Positions 20,328-30,307 of a stretch of DNA of 64,000 nucleotides are shown here, in pieces. Origin of the DNA: Pseudomonas entomophila (GTDB taxonomy: Bacteria; Pseudomonadota; Gammaproteobacteria; Pseudomonadales; Pseudomonadaceae); contig NZ_CP063832.1 in assembly GCF_023277925.1 (NCBI RefSeq), forward strand, positions 3,904,501 to 3,968,500, read 5' to 3'. Position numbers and translations under genes: made by a program. The notes under the pieces were generated by a model. It did no database searches. It was not told the origin of the DNA and worked only from the letters and a program-made list of their open reading frames with translations. Every line of letters starts with the position of its first letter. The first letter of the stretch is position 1.

Positions 20328-21131
20328 CTAGCGCCCGTAGCGCTCCCGCCCCCACTGCAAGGTGGTTTCCAGCAGGCGACGCAACACCACCTGGGTCGGT
20401 TGCGCCAGGTCTTGGCGATACGCGAACGGCTCCACTTCCTCCATGTAGGTGCTCTGCGCCAACTCCAATTGCACCGCATGCGTATGACTGGCCGGATCCC
20501 CATAGTGCCGGGTGATGTGCCCGCCCTTGAAACGGCCGTTGAGCACATGGGTGTAGCCGGCGAATTCGGCGCACACGCCTTGCAGGCGCTCGGCCAACTG
20601 CGGGTCGCAACTGGCGCCATTGAAGGTGCCCAGGTTGAAGTCCGGCAGCTTGCCGTCGAACAGGTGCGGGATCAGCGAACGGATCGAGTGGGCATCCCAC
20701 AGCAATGCATAGCCGTATTCATCGCGCAGGCGTGCCAATTCACCCCGAATCGTGTCGTGATACGGGCGCCAGATCTGCTCCAGGTAGGTCGCCCGCTCAT
20801 CAACGGTGGGTACCTGCCCTTCCTTGAACAACGGTTCGCCATCGAACAACGTTGCCGGATACAGGCCGGTGGTGGCGCCGACGTACAGCGGCTTGTCGTC
20901 ATCCGGCCGGTTGAGGTCGATGACGAACCGCGAATACTCCGCTGCCACCACGCTGGCCCCCATTTCACGGGCAAAGTCGTACAGGCGCGGGATATGCCAG
21001 TCGGTGTCCGGCAGGCTGCGCGCTGGCTCGACCAGGCCATCGCGCACGGCGGCAGTCAAATTCAACCCGGCGTGGGGCATGCTGATCAACAAGGGCAGGC
21101 GGCCCTGGTGGAAACTCAAAACCTTGTCCAT
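20328..21131 (-). CDS. hutG: N-formylglutamate deformylase HutG
   Basis: A 267-residue zinc amidohydrolase (FGase family) that releases formate from N-formyl-L-glutamate, the last step of the five-step hut route. It starts MDKVLSFHQGRLPLLISMPH, and PHAG plus LLWDAHSIRS are the metal-binding stretches. The frame is open to 21275 but starts there overlap hutI; ATG 21131 has GAGG close upstream, and ATG 21158 is a less likely alternative. It is last in hutU-hutH-hutT-hutI-hutG. The deformylase, together with hutF, marks the formylglutamate variant rather than the formiminoglutamase variant of the pathway. Confidence 0.94.
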   Translation of the reverse strand: MDKVLSFHQGRLPLLISMPHAGLNLTAAVRDGLVEPARSLPDTDWHIPRLYDFAREMGASVVAAEYSRFVIDLNRPDDDKPLYVGATTGLYPATLFDGEPLFKEGQVPTVDERATYLEQIWRPYHDTIRGELARLRDEYGYALLWDAHSIRSLIPHLFDGKLPDFNLGTFNGASCDPQLAERLQGVCAEFAGYTHVLNGRFKGGHITRHYGDPASHTHAVQLELAQSTYMEEVEPFAYRQDLAQPTQVVLRRLLETTLQWGRERYGR

Positions 21132-21141
21132 GTCGCCTCGC

Positions 21142-22347
21142 TCAATTGGATATTTCATGGCCCAGGCGCACCACGCGCTTGGGCAGGTCGCCGCCGAGCC
21201 AGTAGCTGAGGTCGGCCGGGCGCTCGATCTGCCAGGCGACGAAGTCCGCCACCTTGCCCACTTCCAGCGAACCATGGCTGCGGCCCAGCCCCAGTGCCGT
21301 GGCGGCGTGCAGGGTGACGCCGGCCAGGGCTTCTTCCGGGGTCATGCGGAAACAGGTGCAGCCCATGTTCAGCATCAGGCGCAGCGACAGCCCTGGCGAG
21401 GTGCCGGGGTTGAGGTCGCTGGCCAGGGCAATCTTCACCCCATGGCGGCGCAAGGCATCCATCGGCGGCAGTTGGGTTTCACGCAGGAAATAGAACGCGC
21501 CTGGCAGCAGCACGGCCACCGTGCCGGCCTGGGCCATGGCGATGGCGTCCTCTTCAGTCATGAACTCCAGGTGGTCGGCTGACAGCGCCTGGTAGCGCGC
21601 GGCCAGGCTGGAGCCGTGCAGCGACGACAACTGCTCGGCGTGCAGCTTGACTGGCAGCCCCAGCTCGCGCGCCTTGATGAACAGGCGCTCGACCTGGGCT
21701 GGCGAAAACGCCAGGTGTTCGCAGAAGGCATCCACCGCGTCCACCAGCCCCTCGGCGGCCAGTGCCGGGAGCATCTGGTCGCAGATATGGTCGATGTAGT
21801 CGTCCGCCCTGCCCACGTACTCGGGCGGCAAGGCGTGGGCGGCCAGGCAGGTGCTGCGCACAGTCACCGGCAGTTCCTCGCCTAGGCGCCGGGCGACGCG
21901 CAGCATCTTGCGTTCGTTCTCGAGGTCCAGGCCATAGCCGGACTTGATCTCGATCGTGGTTACGCCGTCGCGCATCAGCGCCTGGACCCGCTGCCGGGCA
22001 CTGCCCAGCAGCGCTTCCTCGCTAGCCGCGCGGGTAGCCCGCACGGTGCTGGCGATACCACCGCCCTGAGCCGCGATCTCGGCATAGCTCACGCCCTGCA
22101 GGCGCTGCTCGAACTCGCCGCTGCGGTTACCACCGAACACCGCGTGGGTGTGGCAGTCGATCAGCCCGGGGGTGACCCAGGCGCCGTCCAGGTCGACGAC
22201 GCGGTCGGCCGCGACCGGCGGTACTCCACCGCGCGGGCCGATCCACTCGATCAAGCCCGCGCTGGTGACGATCGCCGCGTCCTCGATGATCGAGTAGCGG
22301 CCCTCGGCCATGGTCGCTGCGTGGCAGTGCTGCCAGAGGGTTCTCAT
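21142..22347 (-). CDS. hutI: Imidazolonepropionase HutI
   Basis: A 401-residue amidohydrolase-superfamily enzyme that opens imidazolone propionate to formiminoglutamate, the third step. It starts [10 protein letters not shown] with AAGGAG 6 nt upstream. The metal site is [19 protein letters not shown] near residue 70. The substrate-binding [12 protein letters not shown], the HAEQLSSL motif near 245 and SDLNPGTSP near 320 are all present. It lies between the permease hutT and hutG. Confidence 0.96.
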   Translation of the reverse strand: MRTLWQHCHAATMAEGRYSIIEDAAIVTSAGLIEWIGPRGGVPPVAADRVVDLDGAWVTPGLIDCHTHAVFGGNRSGEFEQRLQGVSYAEIAAQGGGIASTVRATRAASEEALLGSARQRVQALMRDGVTTIEIKSGYGLDLENERKMLRVARRLGEELPVTVRSTCLAAHALPPEYVGRADDYIDHICDQMLPALAAEGLVDAVDAFCEHLAFSPAQVERLFIKARELGLPVKLHAEQLSSLHGSSLAARYQALSADHLEFMTEEDAIAMAQAGTVAVLLPGAFYFLRETQLPPMDALRRHGVKIALASDLNPGTSPGLSLRLMLNMGCTCFRMTPEEALAGVTLHAATALGLGRSHGSLEVGKVADFVAWQIERPADLSYWLGGDLPKRVVRLGHEISN

Positions 22348-22366
22348 CAGGATCTCCTTGTTAGCT

Positions 22367-23770
22367 TCAACGGTGCAGCTCGGCCGGCGCCCGGGCAGGC
22401 TCGCCACCACCGGCGCGTGGCTTGCACCACAGCAGGTAGGACGCGACCAGGAACACCACCCAGATCACACCGACGATCAACGCCGCCTGGGTGTCGGGGA
22501 AGTAGCCGAGCACTCCGAAGATGAACACCATGAACGCGATGGCCAGGGCCGGCCCATAAGGCCAGAACGGTACAGGGAACTTGAGCTGGGCGACCTCTTC
22601 GCGGCTCATGCTGCGGCGCATGGCCACCTGGGTGACCAGGATCATCAGCCACACCCACACAGTGGCGAAGGTGGCGATGGAGGCGATCAGCAGGAACACG
22701 TTCTCCGGGATCAGGTAGTTGAGCAGCACGCCAATCAGCAGCGCCGCACCCATCACCACCACGGTCATCCACGGTACGCCGTGCTTCGACAGTTTGCCGA
22801 AACCACGCGGCGCCTGGCCATGCTGGGCCAGGCCGTACATCATGCGACCAGCGCCAAAGATGTCACTGTTGATGGCCGAAATCGCCGCCGAGATCACCAC
22901 GATATTGAGCACGGCCGCAGCGGAGCCGATGCCCAGGTTGCTGAAGATCTGCACGAACGGGCTGCCCTGGCTGCCGATCTGCGGCCACGGGTACAGGCAC
23001 ATCAGCACGAACAGGGTGAGCACATAGAACAGCAGGATGCGCAGCGGCACGGCGTTGATCGCCTTTGGGATCACCCGCTGGGGGTCTTTCGCCTCACCGG
23101 CGGTGACGCCGATGATCTCGATACCGCCGAAAGCGAACATCACCACTGCGAACGAGGCGATCAGGCCACTGACGCCATTGGGCATGAAGCCGCCGTGGTC
23201 GAACAGGTTGCTCACCCCGACCGCGTGCCCGGTACCCACCTGGCTGAAGCCGAAGGCCATGATGCCCAGGCCTGCGAGGATCATCGCGACGATGGCGCCG
23301 ACCTTGAGCAGCGACAGCCAGAACTCCATCTCGCCGAAGACCCGCACGTTGCACAGGTTCAGGCCACCGATCAGGAACACGATGCCCAGCACCCAGATCC
23401 AGCGGGCGACCTCCGGGAACCAGAAGCCCATGTAGATACCGAAGGCGGTCACGTCGGCGATGGCGACGATGACCATCTCGAAAGCGTAGGTCCAGCCGAG
23501 GATGAAGCCGGCCATGGGGCCGAGGTAGGTGCTGGCGTAGTGGCCAAAGGAGCCGGCCACCGGGTTGTGCACGGCCATCTCGCCGAGGGCGCGCATCACC
23601 ATGAAGACCGCGGCGCCACCGATCAGGTAGGCCAGCAGCACGGCCGGGCCGGCCATCTGGATGGCCGAGGCGGAACCGTAGAAAAGCCCGGTACCGATTG
23701 CCGAACCGAGCGCCATGAAACGGATATGCCGGGCCGATAGCCCGCGCTTGAGACCTTGAGCTTGTTGCAT
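22367..23770 (-). CDS. hutT: Histidine transporter HutT (APC-family amino-acid permease)
   Basis: A 467-residue permease with 12 predicted membrane segments. The amino-acid transporter signature near the N-terminus is [20 protein letters not shown], then [18 protein letters not shown]. It resembles ProY and HutT permeases. Location inside the hut operon between hutH and hutI argues for histidine (or urocanate) import; sequence alone would not separate it from proline-specific relatives. Confidence 0.88.
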   Translation of the reverse strand: MQQAQGLKRGLSARHIRFMALGSAIGTGLFYGSASAIQMAGPAVLLAYLIGGAAVFMVMRALGEMAVHNPVAGSFGHYASTYLGPMAGFILGWTYAFEMVIVAIADVTAFGIYMGFWFPEVARWIWVLGIVFLIGGLNLCNVRVFGEMEFWLSLLKVGAIVAMILAGLGIMAFGFSQVGTGHAVGVSNLFDHGGFMPNGVSGLIASFAVVMFAFGGIEIIGVTAGEAKDPQRVIPKAINAVPLRILLFYVLTLFVLMCLYPWPQIGSQGSPFVQIFSNLGIGSAAAVLNIVVISAAISAINSDIFGAGRMMYGLAQHGQAPRGFGKLSKHGVPWMTVVVMGAALLIGVLLNYLIPENVFLLIASIATFATVWVWLMILVTQVAMRRSMSREEVAQLKFPVPFWPYGPALAIAFMVFIFGVLGYFPDTQAALIVGVIWVVFLVASYLLWCKPRAGGGEPARAPAELHR

Positions 23771-23812
23771 GTCACGTCCTTATTGTTGTTCTGGTCGTGA
23801 GTATGAGGGCCG

Positions 23813-23868
23813 TTCGCCGGCAAGCCGGCTCCTACAGAGAACCCCGTAGGAGCCGGCTTGCCGGCGAA
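23813..23868. repeat. REP pair between hutH and hutT
   Basis: TTCGCCGGCAAGCCGGCTCC with TACAG, then CCGTAGGAGCCGGCTTGCCG with GCGAA. The two copies form a long stem in the middle of the hut operon, 7 bp past the hutH stop, where it may lower hutT expression relative to hutUH. Confidence 0.85.
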
Positions 23869-23875
23869 TGCGGTA

Positions 23876-25408
23876 TTACAGGCTAGGCAGGACCCCAGCT
23901 GGCAGCAGGCCAGTCAAGGTGCCTTTGGCCAGCAGCGTGCAGGCGGCCTCGATGTCCGGCGCGAAGAAGCGGTCGCGGTCATAGTGCGGCACTTCGCGAC
24001 GCAGCGCCTGGCGCGCCTGCTCCAGCTTGACCGAGGTCTTCAGCCCCTTGCGCAGGTCCAGGCCCTGGCAGGCGCCCAGCCATTCGATGGCCAGCACGCC
24101 ACGGGTGTTCTCGGCCATTTCCCACAGGCGCTTGCCGGCGGCCGGGGCCATCGACACGTGGTCTTCCTGGTTGGCCGAGGTCGGCAGGCTGTCAACGCTG
24201 TGCGGGTGCGACAGCGCCTTATTCTCGCTGGCCAGCGCGGCGGCGGTGACCTGGGCAATCATGAAGCCGGAGTTGACCCCACCGTTCTCCACCAGGAATG
24301 GCGGCAGCTGGGACATGTGCTTGTCCATCATCAGCGAGATGCGGCGCTCGCTCAGCGAACCGATTTCAGCGATCGCCAGGGCGATATTGTCGGCGGCCAT
24401 GGCCACGGGCTCGGCGTGGAAGTTGCCGCCAGAGATCACGTCGCCCTCAGCAGCGAACACCAGCGGGTTGTCCGACACGGCGTTGGCTTCGATGCCCAGC
24501 ACTTCGGCGGCCTGGCGGATCTGCGTGAGGCAGGCGCCCATGACCTGCGGCTGGCAGCGCAGGGAATAAGGGTCCTGGACCTTGTCGCAGTTCTTGTGCG
24601 ACAGCGACACTTCGCTGGAGTCGCCCAGCAGGTCGCGGAAGCAGGCGGCGGTGTCGATCTGGCCACGCTGGCCACGCACGGCATGGATGCGCGCATCGAA
24701 CGGCGAGCGCGAACCCAGCGCCGCCTCGACGCTCAGGCCGCCACAGGCGATGGCCGCGGCGTACAGGTCTTCGGCCTGGAACAGGCCGCGCAGGGCATAG
24801 GCGGTGGACGCCTGGGTGCCGTTGAGCAGGGCCAGGCCTTCTTTGGCGGCCAGCGTCAGCGGCTCCAGGCCGGCAACGGCCAGGGCCTCGGTAGCCGACA
24901 GCCACTGGCCCTTGTAGCGGGCCTTGCCCTCGCCCAGCAGCACCAGCGACATGTGCGCCAGCGGTGCCAGGTCGCCGGAGGCGCCGACCGAACCCTTAAG
25001 CGGGATGTGTGGGTAGACTTCGGCGTTGACCAGGGCGATCAGCGCGTCGATCACTTTGCGCCGGATGCCGGAGAAGCCACGGCTGAGGCTGTTGATCTTG
25101 AGCACCATGATCAGGCGCACCAGGTCGTCGTCCAGCGGCGCGCCGATACCGGCGGCGTGGGACAGCACCAGCGAACGCTGCAGGTTCTCCAGGTCGTGGC
25201 TGGCGATGCGGGTCGAGGCCAGCAGGCCGAAACCGGTGTTGATGCCGTAGGCGGTGCGGTCCTCGGCGATGATCTGCTCGACGCAGGCGACGCTGGCGTC
25301 GATGGCCGGCGCGGCGCTGGCGTCCAGTTGCAGGCGCACGGGCGCGGCATGGATGGCGCGCAGTTGGGCCAGGGTCAGGGTGCCGGGCTTGAGGGTCAAT
25401 TCGGTCAC
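23876..25408 (-). CDS. hutH: Histidine ammonia-lyase HutH
   Basis: A 510-residue cytosolic homotetrameric lyase converting histidine to urocanate and ammonia. The start is GTG 25408 ([11 protein letters not shown] when read as Met), with GGAG 8 nt upstream; the open frame to 25465 is not used. The residues that cyclise to the MIO prosthetic group, Ala-Ser-Gly, are at 143-145 in [14 protein letters not shown]. The active-site Tyr region YGINTGFG lies near 54-61. It is almost the same as the crystallised P. putida enzyme, as far as I recall that sequence. Confidence 0.98.
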   Translation of the reverse strand: MTELTLKPGTLTLAQLRAIHAAPVRLQLDASAAPAIDASVACVEQIIAEDRTAYGINTGFGLLASTRIASHDLENLQRSLVLSHAAGIGAPLDDDLVRLIMVLKINSLSRGFSGIRRKVIDALIALVNAEVYPHIPLKGSVGASGDLAPLAHMSLVLLGEGKARYKGQWLSATEALAVAGLEPLTLAAKEGLALLNGTQASTAYALRGLFQAEDLYAAAIACGGLSVEAALGSRSPFDARIHAVRGQRGQIDTAACFRDLLGDSSEVSLSHKNCDKVQDPYSLRCQPQVMGACLTQIRQAAEVLGIEANAVSDNPLVFAAEGDVISGGNFHAEPVAMAADNIALAIAEIGSLSERRISLMMDKHMSQLPPFLVENGGVNSGFMIAQVTAAALASENKALSHPHSVDSLPTSANQEDHVSMAPAAGKRLWEMAENTRGVLAIEWLGACQGLDLRKGLKTSVKLEQARQALRREVPHYDRDRFFAPDIEAACTLLAKGTLTGLLPAGVLPSL

Positions 25409-25495
25409 TTCGCTACTCCAATCGCTTGGGGCCACACTGGGCCCCTTCTTGTTGTTCAGTATCACCCTTGCAGGGTGCGATCCAAAGCGCAGCGA

Positions 25496-27169
25496 TCAGC
25501 CGGTGATCATCGGCAGGTCCAGGCCCTGCTCCTTGGCACAATCGATGGCGATCTGGTAGCCAGCATCGGCGTGGCGCATCACACCGGTGCCCGGGTCGTT
25601 GGTCAGTACGCGGGCGATGCGCTCGGCGGCTTCATCGGTACCGTCGCAGACGATGACCATGCCCGAGTGCTGGGAGAAGCCCATGCCCACACCACCGCCG
25701 TGGTGCAGCGAAACCCAGGTAGCGCCGCCTGCGGTGTTGAGCAGGGCATTGAGCAGCGGCCAGTCAGAGACGGCGTCGGAGCCATCGCGCATGGCTTCGG
25801 TCTCACGGTTGGGGCTGGACACCGAGCCCGAGTCCAGGTGGTCACGGCCGATCACTACCGGTGCCGACAGCTCGCCGCTGCGCACCATTTCGTTGAACGC
25901 CAGGCCCAGCTTGGCACGCAGGCCCAGGCCAACCCAGCAGATACGTGCCGGCAGGCCCTGGAAGCTGATGCGCTCGCGGGCCATGTCCAGCCAGCGGTGC
26001 AGGTGGGCGTCGTCCGGGATCAGCTCCTTGACCTTGGCGTCGGTCTTGTAGATGTCTTCTGCATCGCCCGACAGCGCGGCCCAGCGGAACGGGCCGACAC
26101 CGCGGCAGAACAGCGGGCGGATGTAGGCCGGCACGAAGCCTGGGAAGTCGAAGGCGTTGGCCACGCCCTCTTCCTTGGCCATCTGGCGGATGTTGTTGCC
26201 GTAGTCGAAGGTCGGGATGCCCTGCTTCTGGAAGTCGAGCATGGCTTTTACGTGCACGGCCATCGACTGCTTGGCGGCCTTCACCACGGCTGCCGGGTCG
26301 GTCTGGGCGCGGTCGCGGTACTGCTCCCAGGTCCAGCCGGCCGGCAGGTAGCCGTTGAGCGGGTCGTGGGCACTGGTCTGGTCGGTGACCATGTCCGGGC
26401 GCACGCCACGCTTGACCAGTTCCGGCAGGATTTCGGCGGCGTTACCGTGCAGGGCGATGGAGATGGCCTTGCCTTCGGCGGTGTACTTGGCGATGCGCGC
26501 CAGGGCGTCGTCCAGGTCCTTGGCCTGCTCATCGACGTAGCGGGTTTCCAGGCGGAAATCGATGCGGCTCTGCTGGCACTCGATGTTCAGCGAGCAAGCG
26601 CCGGCAAGCGTGGCGGCCAGTGGCTGGGCGCCACCCATGCCGCCCAGGCCCGCGGTCAGGACCCACTTGCCCTTGAGGCTGCCGTTGTAGTGCTGGCGGC
26701 CGGCCTCGACGAAGGTTTCGTAGGTACCCTGGACGATGCCCTGGCTGCCGATGTAGATCCAGCTGCCGGCGGTCATCTGGCCGTACATGGCCAGGCCTTT
26801 GGCGTCCAGTTCGTTGAAGTGTTCCCAGTTGGCCCAGTGCGGCACCAGGTTGGAGTTGGCGATCAGCACGCGCGGGGCGTTGCTGTGGGTCTTGAACACG
26901 CCGACCGGCTTGCCCGACTGCACCAGCAGGGTTTCGTCGTCTTCCAGGCGGGTCAGGGTCTCGACGATCTTGTCGTAGCACTCCCAGTTACGCGCGGCGC
27001 GGCCGATGCCGCCGTACACCACCAGCTCTTTGGGGTTCTCGGCGACCTGCGGGTCGAGGTTGTTCATCAGCATGCGCAGCGGGGCTTCAGTCAGCCAGCT
27101 CTTGGCGGTCAGCTTGTTGCCACGCGGGGCGCGGATTTCTACGTCACGGTATTTGTTGTTGTCAGTCAC
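25496..27169 (-). CDS. hutU: Urocanate hydratase (urocanase) HutU
   Basis: A 557-residue NAD-dependent enzyme that hydrates urocanate to imidazolone propionate. It uses tightly bound NAD+ as an electrophile. The NAD-binding region is [19 protein letters not shown] near residue 175, and the active-site cysteine stretch is [20 protein letters not shown] near 405. The start [17 protein letters not shown] matches pseudomonad urocanases. It is first of the hutU-H-T-I-G transcript; a HutC-type palindrome lies about 70 bp upstream. Confidence 0.98.
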   Translation of the reverse strand: MTDNNKYRDVEIRAPRGNKLTAKSWLTEAPLRMLMNNLDPQVAENPKELVVYGGIGRAARNWECYDKIVETLTRLEDDETLLVQSGKPVGVFKTHSNAPRVLIANSNLVPHWANWEHFNELDAKGLAMYGQMTAGSWIYIGSQGIVQGTYETFVEAGRQHYNGSLKGKWVLTAGLGGMGGAQPLAATLAGACSLNIECQQSRIDFRLETRYVDEQAKDLDDALARIAKYTAEGKAISIALHGNAAEILPELVKRGVRPDMVTDQTSAHDPLNGYLPAGWTWEQYRDRAQTDPAAVVKAAKQSMAVHVKAMLDFQKQGIPTFDYGNNIRQMAKEEGVANAFDFPGFVPAYIRPLFCRGVGPFRWAALSGDAEDIYKTDAKVKELIPDDAHLHRWLDMARERISFQGLPARICWVGLGLRAKLGLAFNEMVRSGELSAPVVIGRDHLDSGSVSSPNRETEAMRDGSDAVSDWPLLNALLNTAGGATWVSLHHGGGVGMGFSQHSGMVIVCDGTDEAAERIARVLTNDPGTGVMRHADAGYQIAIDCAKEQGLDLPMITG

Positions 27170-27236
27170 GGGAAAGGTCCTCTGCGGTCATCCGACGGCA
27201 TGTATGTGTCGTGGCAACTATACAAACACATCTTTA

Positions 27237-27250
27237 CTTGTATGTACAAG
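27237..27250. promoter_or_regulatory. HutC operator upstream of hutU
   Basis: CTTGTATGTACAAG, a palindrome with perfect 6-bp arms around TG, located 68 bp before the hutU ATG. HutC of Pseudomonas binds TGTA-N2-TACA sites and releases them when urocanate is present, so this should repress hutUHTIG in the absence of inducer. Confidence 0.85.
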
Positions 27251-27321
27251 CATAGGCAACCAAAAAAGACCGACCGTTCCTCGGATGAAAAAAAAGGCCG
27301 CGAGGCGACCTTGGAATACTT

Positions 27322-27389
27322 CTGTAGGAGCCAGCCTTGCTGGCGAACCGCCCGTCCGGGCATATTCGCCAGCAAGGCTGGCTCCTACA
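27322..27389. repeat. REP pair, CCAGCCTTGCTGG variant
   Basis: TGTAGGAGCCAGCCTTGCTG with GCGAA, a 17-nt spacer, then the exact complement. Compared with the common GCCGGCTTGCCGGC unit, the stem pair G-C has become A-T on both sides. It lies between the hutD stop (27394) and the hutU promoter and probably ends the hutC-hutD transcript. Confidence 0.85.
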
Positions 27390-27393
27390 CATG

Positions 27394-27966
27394 TCAGCGT
27401 GGCATCAGCTCGATCAGGCAGAACCGCCCCTGCACATCCAGCTCCAGCAGGCCCTCGTTGCCATCGATCCGCAGGCAGTCATACCGCCCAAGCTGCTGTG
27501 TGCTCTGCCCGGCCAGCGCCACCTCGACATGATTGCCGGCGGCAAACAGCAACACCGTCGATGCCGAACTGAACAACCGACTGCTGCCATCCAGCCACTG
27601 CAAGCGCGCCCGATACCGCTGCGGCGCGTAGATCAGGTTGAAATCGCGAATCGCCCCGCCCAGCAGCTTGCAGCTGACCTGGCTCTCGCCACTGAAGGCG
27701 AACGCATCGAACGGCAGCAGCGGCCGAGTGGCCTGGCCGTCGACCAACAGGCGCATACCATCGCCCTGCAGCACGGTGATGATCCGCTGATAGCCAGTAA
27801 AGGTGGAAAAGCCACCGGACTCCTCGATATCGGCGATCGACAGGCGCCAGCCGAAACCGTCCAGGCTGTCGCCTGCATCACGGGTGATCTCTTCGGTGAA
27901 ACCACCACCGTTCTTCCAGGGCATGCGCGGGTAGTCGTGGGCGCGCAACAGCTGCAGCTGGCTCAT
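27394..27966 (-). CDS. hutD: HutD family protein
   Basis: A 190-residue cupin-like protein starting MSQLQLLRAHDYPRMPWKNG. The family hallmark WKNGGGFTEEI is near residue 17, with WRLSIADIEESGGFSTFTG and QRIITVLQGDGMRL after it. HutD occurs only with hut genes. Its biochemical role is unproven; published work on P. fluorescens suggests it limits over-expression of the pathway, perhaps by sensing urocanate or formylglutamate. It starts within the hutC stop (ATGA), so the two are co-expressed. Confidence 0.92.
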   Translation of the reverse strand: MSQLQLLRAHDYPRMPWKNGGGFTEEITRDAGDSLDGFGWRLSIADIEESGGFSTFTGYQRIITVLQGDGMRLLVDGQATRPLLPFDAFAFSGESQVSCKLLGGAIRDFNLIYAPQRYRARLQWLDGSSRLFSSASTVLLFAAGNHVEVALAGQSTQQLGRYDCLRIDGNEGLLELDVQGRFCLIELMPR

Positions 27967-28709
27967 TTGCTGAATCGTCCTTCAAGGCGATGACGGGAAC
28001 CGGGATGGATCAAGCGCGCGGCAGTCACCGGCTGGCGGCCCGACCAGGTGCGGCGGCGGATCAGCAGGCAGGGCTCGCCCCGCTCGATCTGCAACAGCTT
28101 GCATTCTTCAGGCTCGGCGAGGATGGCCTCGACCACGTGCTCGCCTTCGGTGAGCGGCGCGACCTGCGACAGATAGGCGTAGGGCGTCTGTCGGGTGAAG
28201 TCCTGCTGGAGGTAGTCCGGGGCGATGGCCGCGTTGACGTAGCGGTCTTCGATCTGCACCGGCACGCCGTTCTCGTAGTGCACGATCAACGAGTGGAACA
28301 CCCGCTGGCCTTCGCGCATATCCAAAGCCAGGGCGCGCTCGGAGCCAGCGGCTTCCTCGGCGAGCGTGATCACCTGGCAGCTATGCTGGTGGCCACGGCC
28401 GGCGATCTCGTCGGCGATGTTGTTGACCTCGAACAGCGCCGAGCGGGTCTTGGGCTCAGCGACGAAGGTGCCGACCCCCTGCATGCGCACCAGCAGGCCT
28501 TCGGCGGTCAGTTCGCGCAAGGCGCGGTTGATGGTCATGCGGCTGAAACCCAGCTCGCTGACCAGTTCGCTCTCGGAGGGCACCCGGTGATGGGGCGGCC
28601 AGCTGCCGCTCTCGATCTGCTGGATGATCATCTGTTTCACCCGGGCGTAGAGCGGCGCCGGCCCTTCGCCCATCTGGGCAACCAGCGCGGAGACAGGAAG
28701 TGTCGGCAC
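27963..28709 (-). CDS. hutC: Histidine utilisation repressor HutC (GntR family)
   Basis: A 248-residue GntR/HutC-subfamily repressor with an N-terminal winged helix (residues about 18-85, with VPSESELVSELGFSRMTINR then ALRELTAEGLLVR) and a C-terminal UTRA effector domain that binds urocanate. The start is set at GTG 28709, with AAGGA 10 nt upstream; the open frame runs to 28802 but crosses the operator. It represses hutU and hutF promoters. Divergent from hutF with the presumed operator between, so it may also control itself. Confidence 0.95.
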   Translation of the reverse strand: MPTLPVSALVAQMGEGPAPLYARVKQMIIQQIESGSWPPHHRVPSESELVSELGFSRMTINRALRELTAEGLLVRMQGVGTFVAEPKTRSALFEVNNIADEIAGRGHQHSCQVITLAEEAAGSERALALDMREGQRVFHSLIVHYENGVPVQIEDRYVNAAIAPDYLQQDFTRQTPYAYLSQVAPLTEGEHVVEAILAEPEECKLLQIERGEPCLLIRRRTWSGRQPVTAARLIHPGSRHRLEGRFSK

Positions 28710-28780
28710 GGCGTTGAGTCCTTGTACGGTTGGAGTGAACGGTAGCTTGCCGGAGTTTACCCGGCAGGCAAACAGCTGTA

Positions 28781-28794
28781 TATGTATATACAAG
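28781..28794. promoter_or_regulatory. Candidate HutC operator between hutC and hutF
   Basis: TATGTATATACAAG matches the hutU operator in 11 of 14 positions and keeps the TGTA/TACA core. It lies 25 bp before the hutF ATG and 72 bp before the hutC start, placed to control both. Confidence 0.7.
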
Positions 28795-28818
28795 TTGAAC
28801 AATAACAGGATTTCACCG

Positions 28819-30183
28819 ATGCCAGCCTATTTCGCCGAACGTGCCCTGCTACCCACGGGCTGGGCCCGCAATGTCCGCCTGGAGGTCGCCGCCGATGGCC
28901 GGCTGGCCGCGATCATGGCCGATGCCGACGCCGAGGGCGCCGAGCGCCTGGCCGGCCCGCTGCTGCCGGGCATGCCGAACCTGCACTCGCACGCGTTCCA
29001 ACGGGCCATGGCGGGGCTGGCGGAAGTGGCCGGCAACCCCAACGACAGTTTCTGGACCTGGCGCGACCTCATGTATCGCCTGGTCGGGCGCATCACCCCC
29101 GAGCAGTTGCAAGTCATCGCCCGCCAGCTCTACATCGAGATGCTCAAGGCCGGCTACACCTCGGTGGCGGAATTCCACTACGTGCACCATGACCAGGCCG
29201 GCCAGCGTTACGCCGACCCGGCCGAGCTGTCCCGGCGTATCAGCGCCGCCGCCGCGACCAGCGGCATCGGCCTGACCCTGCTGCCGGTGCTCTACAGCCA
29301 CTCGGGCTTTGGCGGGCAGACACCTAATGAGGGGCAGCGTCGCTTCATCAACTCGACAGAACACTATCTGCGCCTGCAACAGCAACTTGCACCACTGCTG
29401 GCGCAACAGCCAGCGCAGCAGCTGGGGCTATGCTTCCACTCGCTGCGCGCCGTCACACCCGGGCAGATCGCCGACGTGCTGGGTGCCAGTGACACCACCT
29501 GTCCGATCCATATCCATATCGCCGAACAGCAGAAGGAGGTCGACGATTGCCTGGCCTGGAGCCGCCGTCGCCCGCTGCAATGGCTGTACGAGCATGTCGA
29601 TGTGGATGAGCGCTGGTGCCTGGTCCACGCCACCCACGCCGGAGCCGACGAAGTCGCCGCCATGGCTCGCAGTGGCGCGGTGGCCGGGTTGTGCCTGACC
29701 ACCGAGGCCAACCTGGGCGACGGCATCTTCCCCGCAGTGGACTACCTGGCCCAGGGCGGGCGCATGGGCATCGGCTCGGACAGCCATGTGTCGCTGAGCG
29801 TGGTCGAGGAATTGCGCTGGCTGGAGTACGGCCAGCGCCTGCGCGACCAACGGCGCAACCGGCTTTATGGCGCGGACCAGCCGATGGTCGGGCGAACCCT
29901 GTACGACGCCGCGCTGGTGGGTGGCGCCCAGGCACTGGGCCAGCCGATCGGCGAACTGGCGGTGGGCAAGCGGGCTGATTGGTTGGTGCTCGACGGGCAG
30001 GACCCGTACCTGGCCGTGGCCGATGGCGACGCCATCCTGAACCGCTGGCTGTTCGCCGGCGGCGACCGCCAGGTGCGCGATGTGATGGTCAACGGCCAGT
30101 GGCTGGTGCGCCAGGGGCGGCATGATCAGGAAGAGGAAAGCGCGGTGGCATTTGTCGAGGTGTTGCGCCAGCTTCTGGCCTGA
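28819..30183 (+). CDS. hutF: Formimidoylglutamate deiminase HutF
   Basis: A 454-residue amidohydrolase that converts N-formimino-L-glutamate to N-formyl-L-glutamate and ammonia, the fourth step of the pathway. It starts MPAYFAERALLPTGWARNV. The metal-binding motif is MPNLHSHAFQRAMAG near residue 55, then HIHIAEQQKEVDDC near 230, VHATHAG near 270 and GSDSHVS near 320. It is transcribed alone, opposite to the rest of the cluster, and its product feeds HutG. Confidence 0.96.
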   Translation: MPAYFAERALLPTGWARNVRLEVAADGRLAAIMADADAEGAERLAGPLLPGMPNLHSHAFQRAMAGLAEVAGNPNDSFWTWRDLMYRLVGRITPEQLQVIARQLYIEMLKAGYTSVAEFHYVHHDQAGQRYADPAELSRRISAAAATSGIGLTLLPVLYSHSGFGGQTPNEGQRRFINSTEHYLRLQQQLAPLLAQQPAQQLGLCFHSLRAVTPGQIADVLGASDTTCPIHIHIAEQQKEVDDCLAWSRRRPLQWLYEHVDVDERWCLVHATHAGADEVAAMARSGAVAGLCLTTEANLGDGIFPAVDYLAQGGRMGIGSDSHVSLSVVEELRWLEYGQRLRDQRRNRLYGADQPMVGRTLYDAALVGGAQALGQPIGELAVGKRADWLVLDGQDPYLAVADGDAILNRWLFAGGDRQVRDVMVNGQWLVRQGRHDQEEESAVAFVEVLRQLLA

Positions 30184-30191
30184 GCACATAG

Positions 30192-30279
30192 CCTGTAGGG
30201 GCGGCTTCAGCCGCGAAGCAAACAACGCGGTGCCAGCCCCGGCCTTGCCGGGGTTCGCGGCTAAAGCCGCTCCTACAGG
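30192..30279. repeat. REP pair downstream of hutF
   Basis: CCTGTAGGGGCGGCTTCAGC with CGCGA and, inverted, CGCGGCTAAAGCCGCTCCTA with CAGG, with an inner GCCCCGGCCTTGCCGGGG hairpin. It lies between the converging hutF and lipocalin genes and is a likely shared transcript end. Confidence 0.85.
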
Positions 30280-30307
30280 TCCCTGCAATGCAAGCAGCCT
30301 TATGGCC

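Noticed and set aside
23858..27532. A 1224-codon open frame antisense to hutH and hutU
   Set aside because: It lies opposite two certain enzymes and its composition (Gly/Gln/His/Val-rich, no motifs) is that of a high-GC antisense frame.
28776..28794. LexA-box look-alike in the hutC-hutF gap
   Set aside because: The sequence begins CTG and is AT-rich, but the matching CAG at the right distance is missing; the HutC reading fits better.
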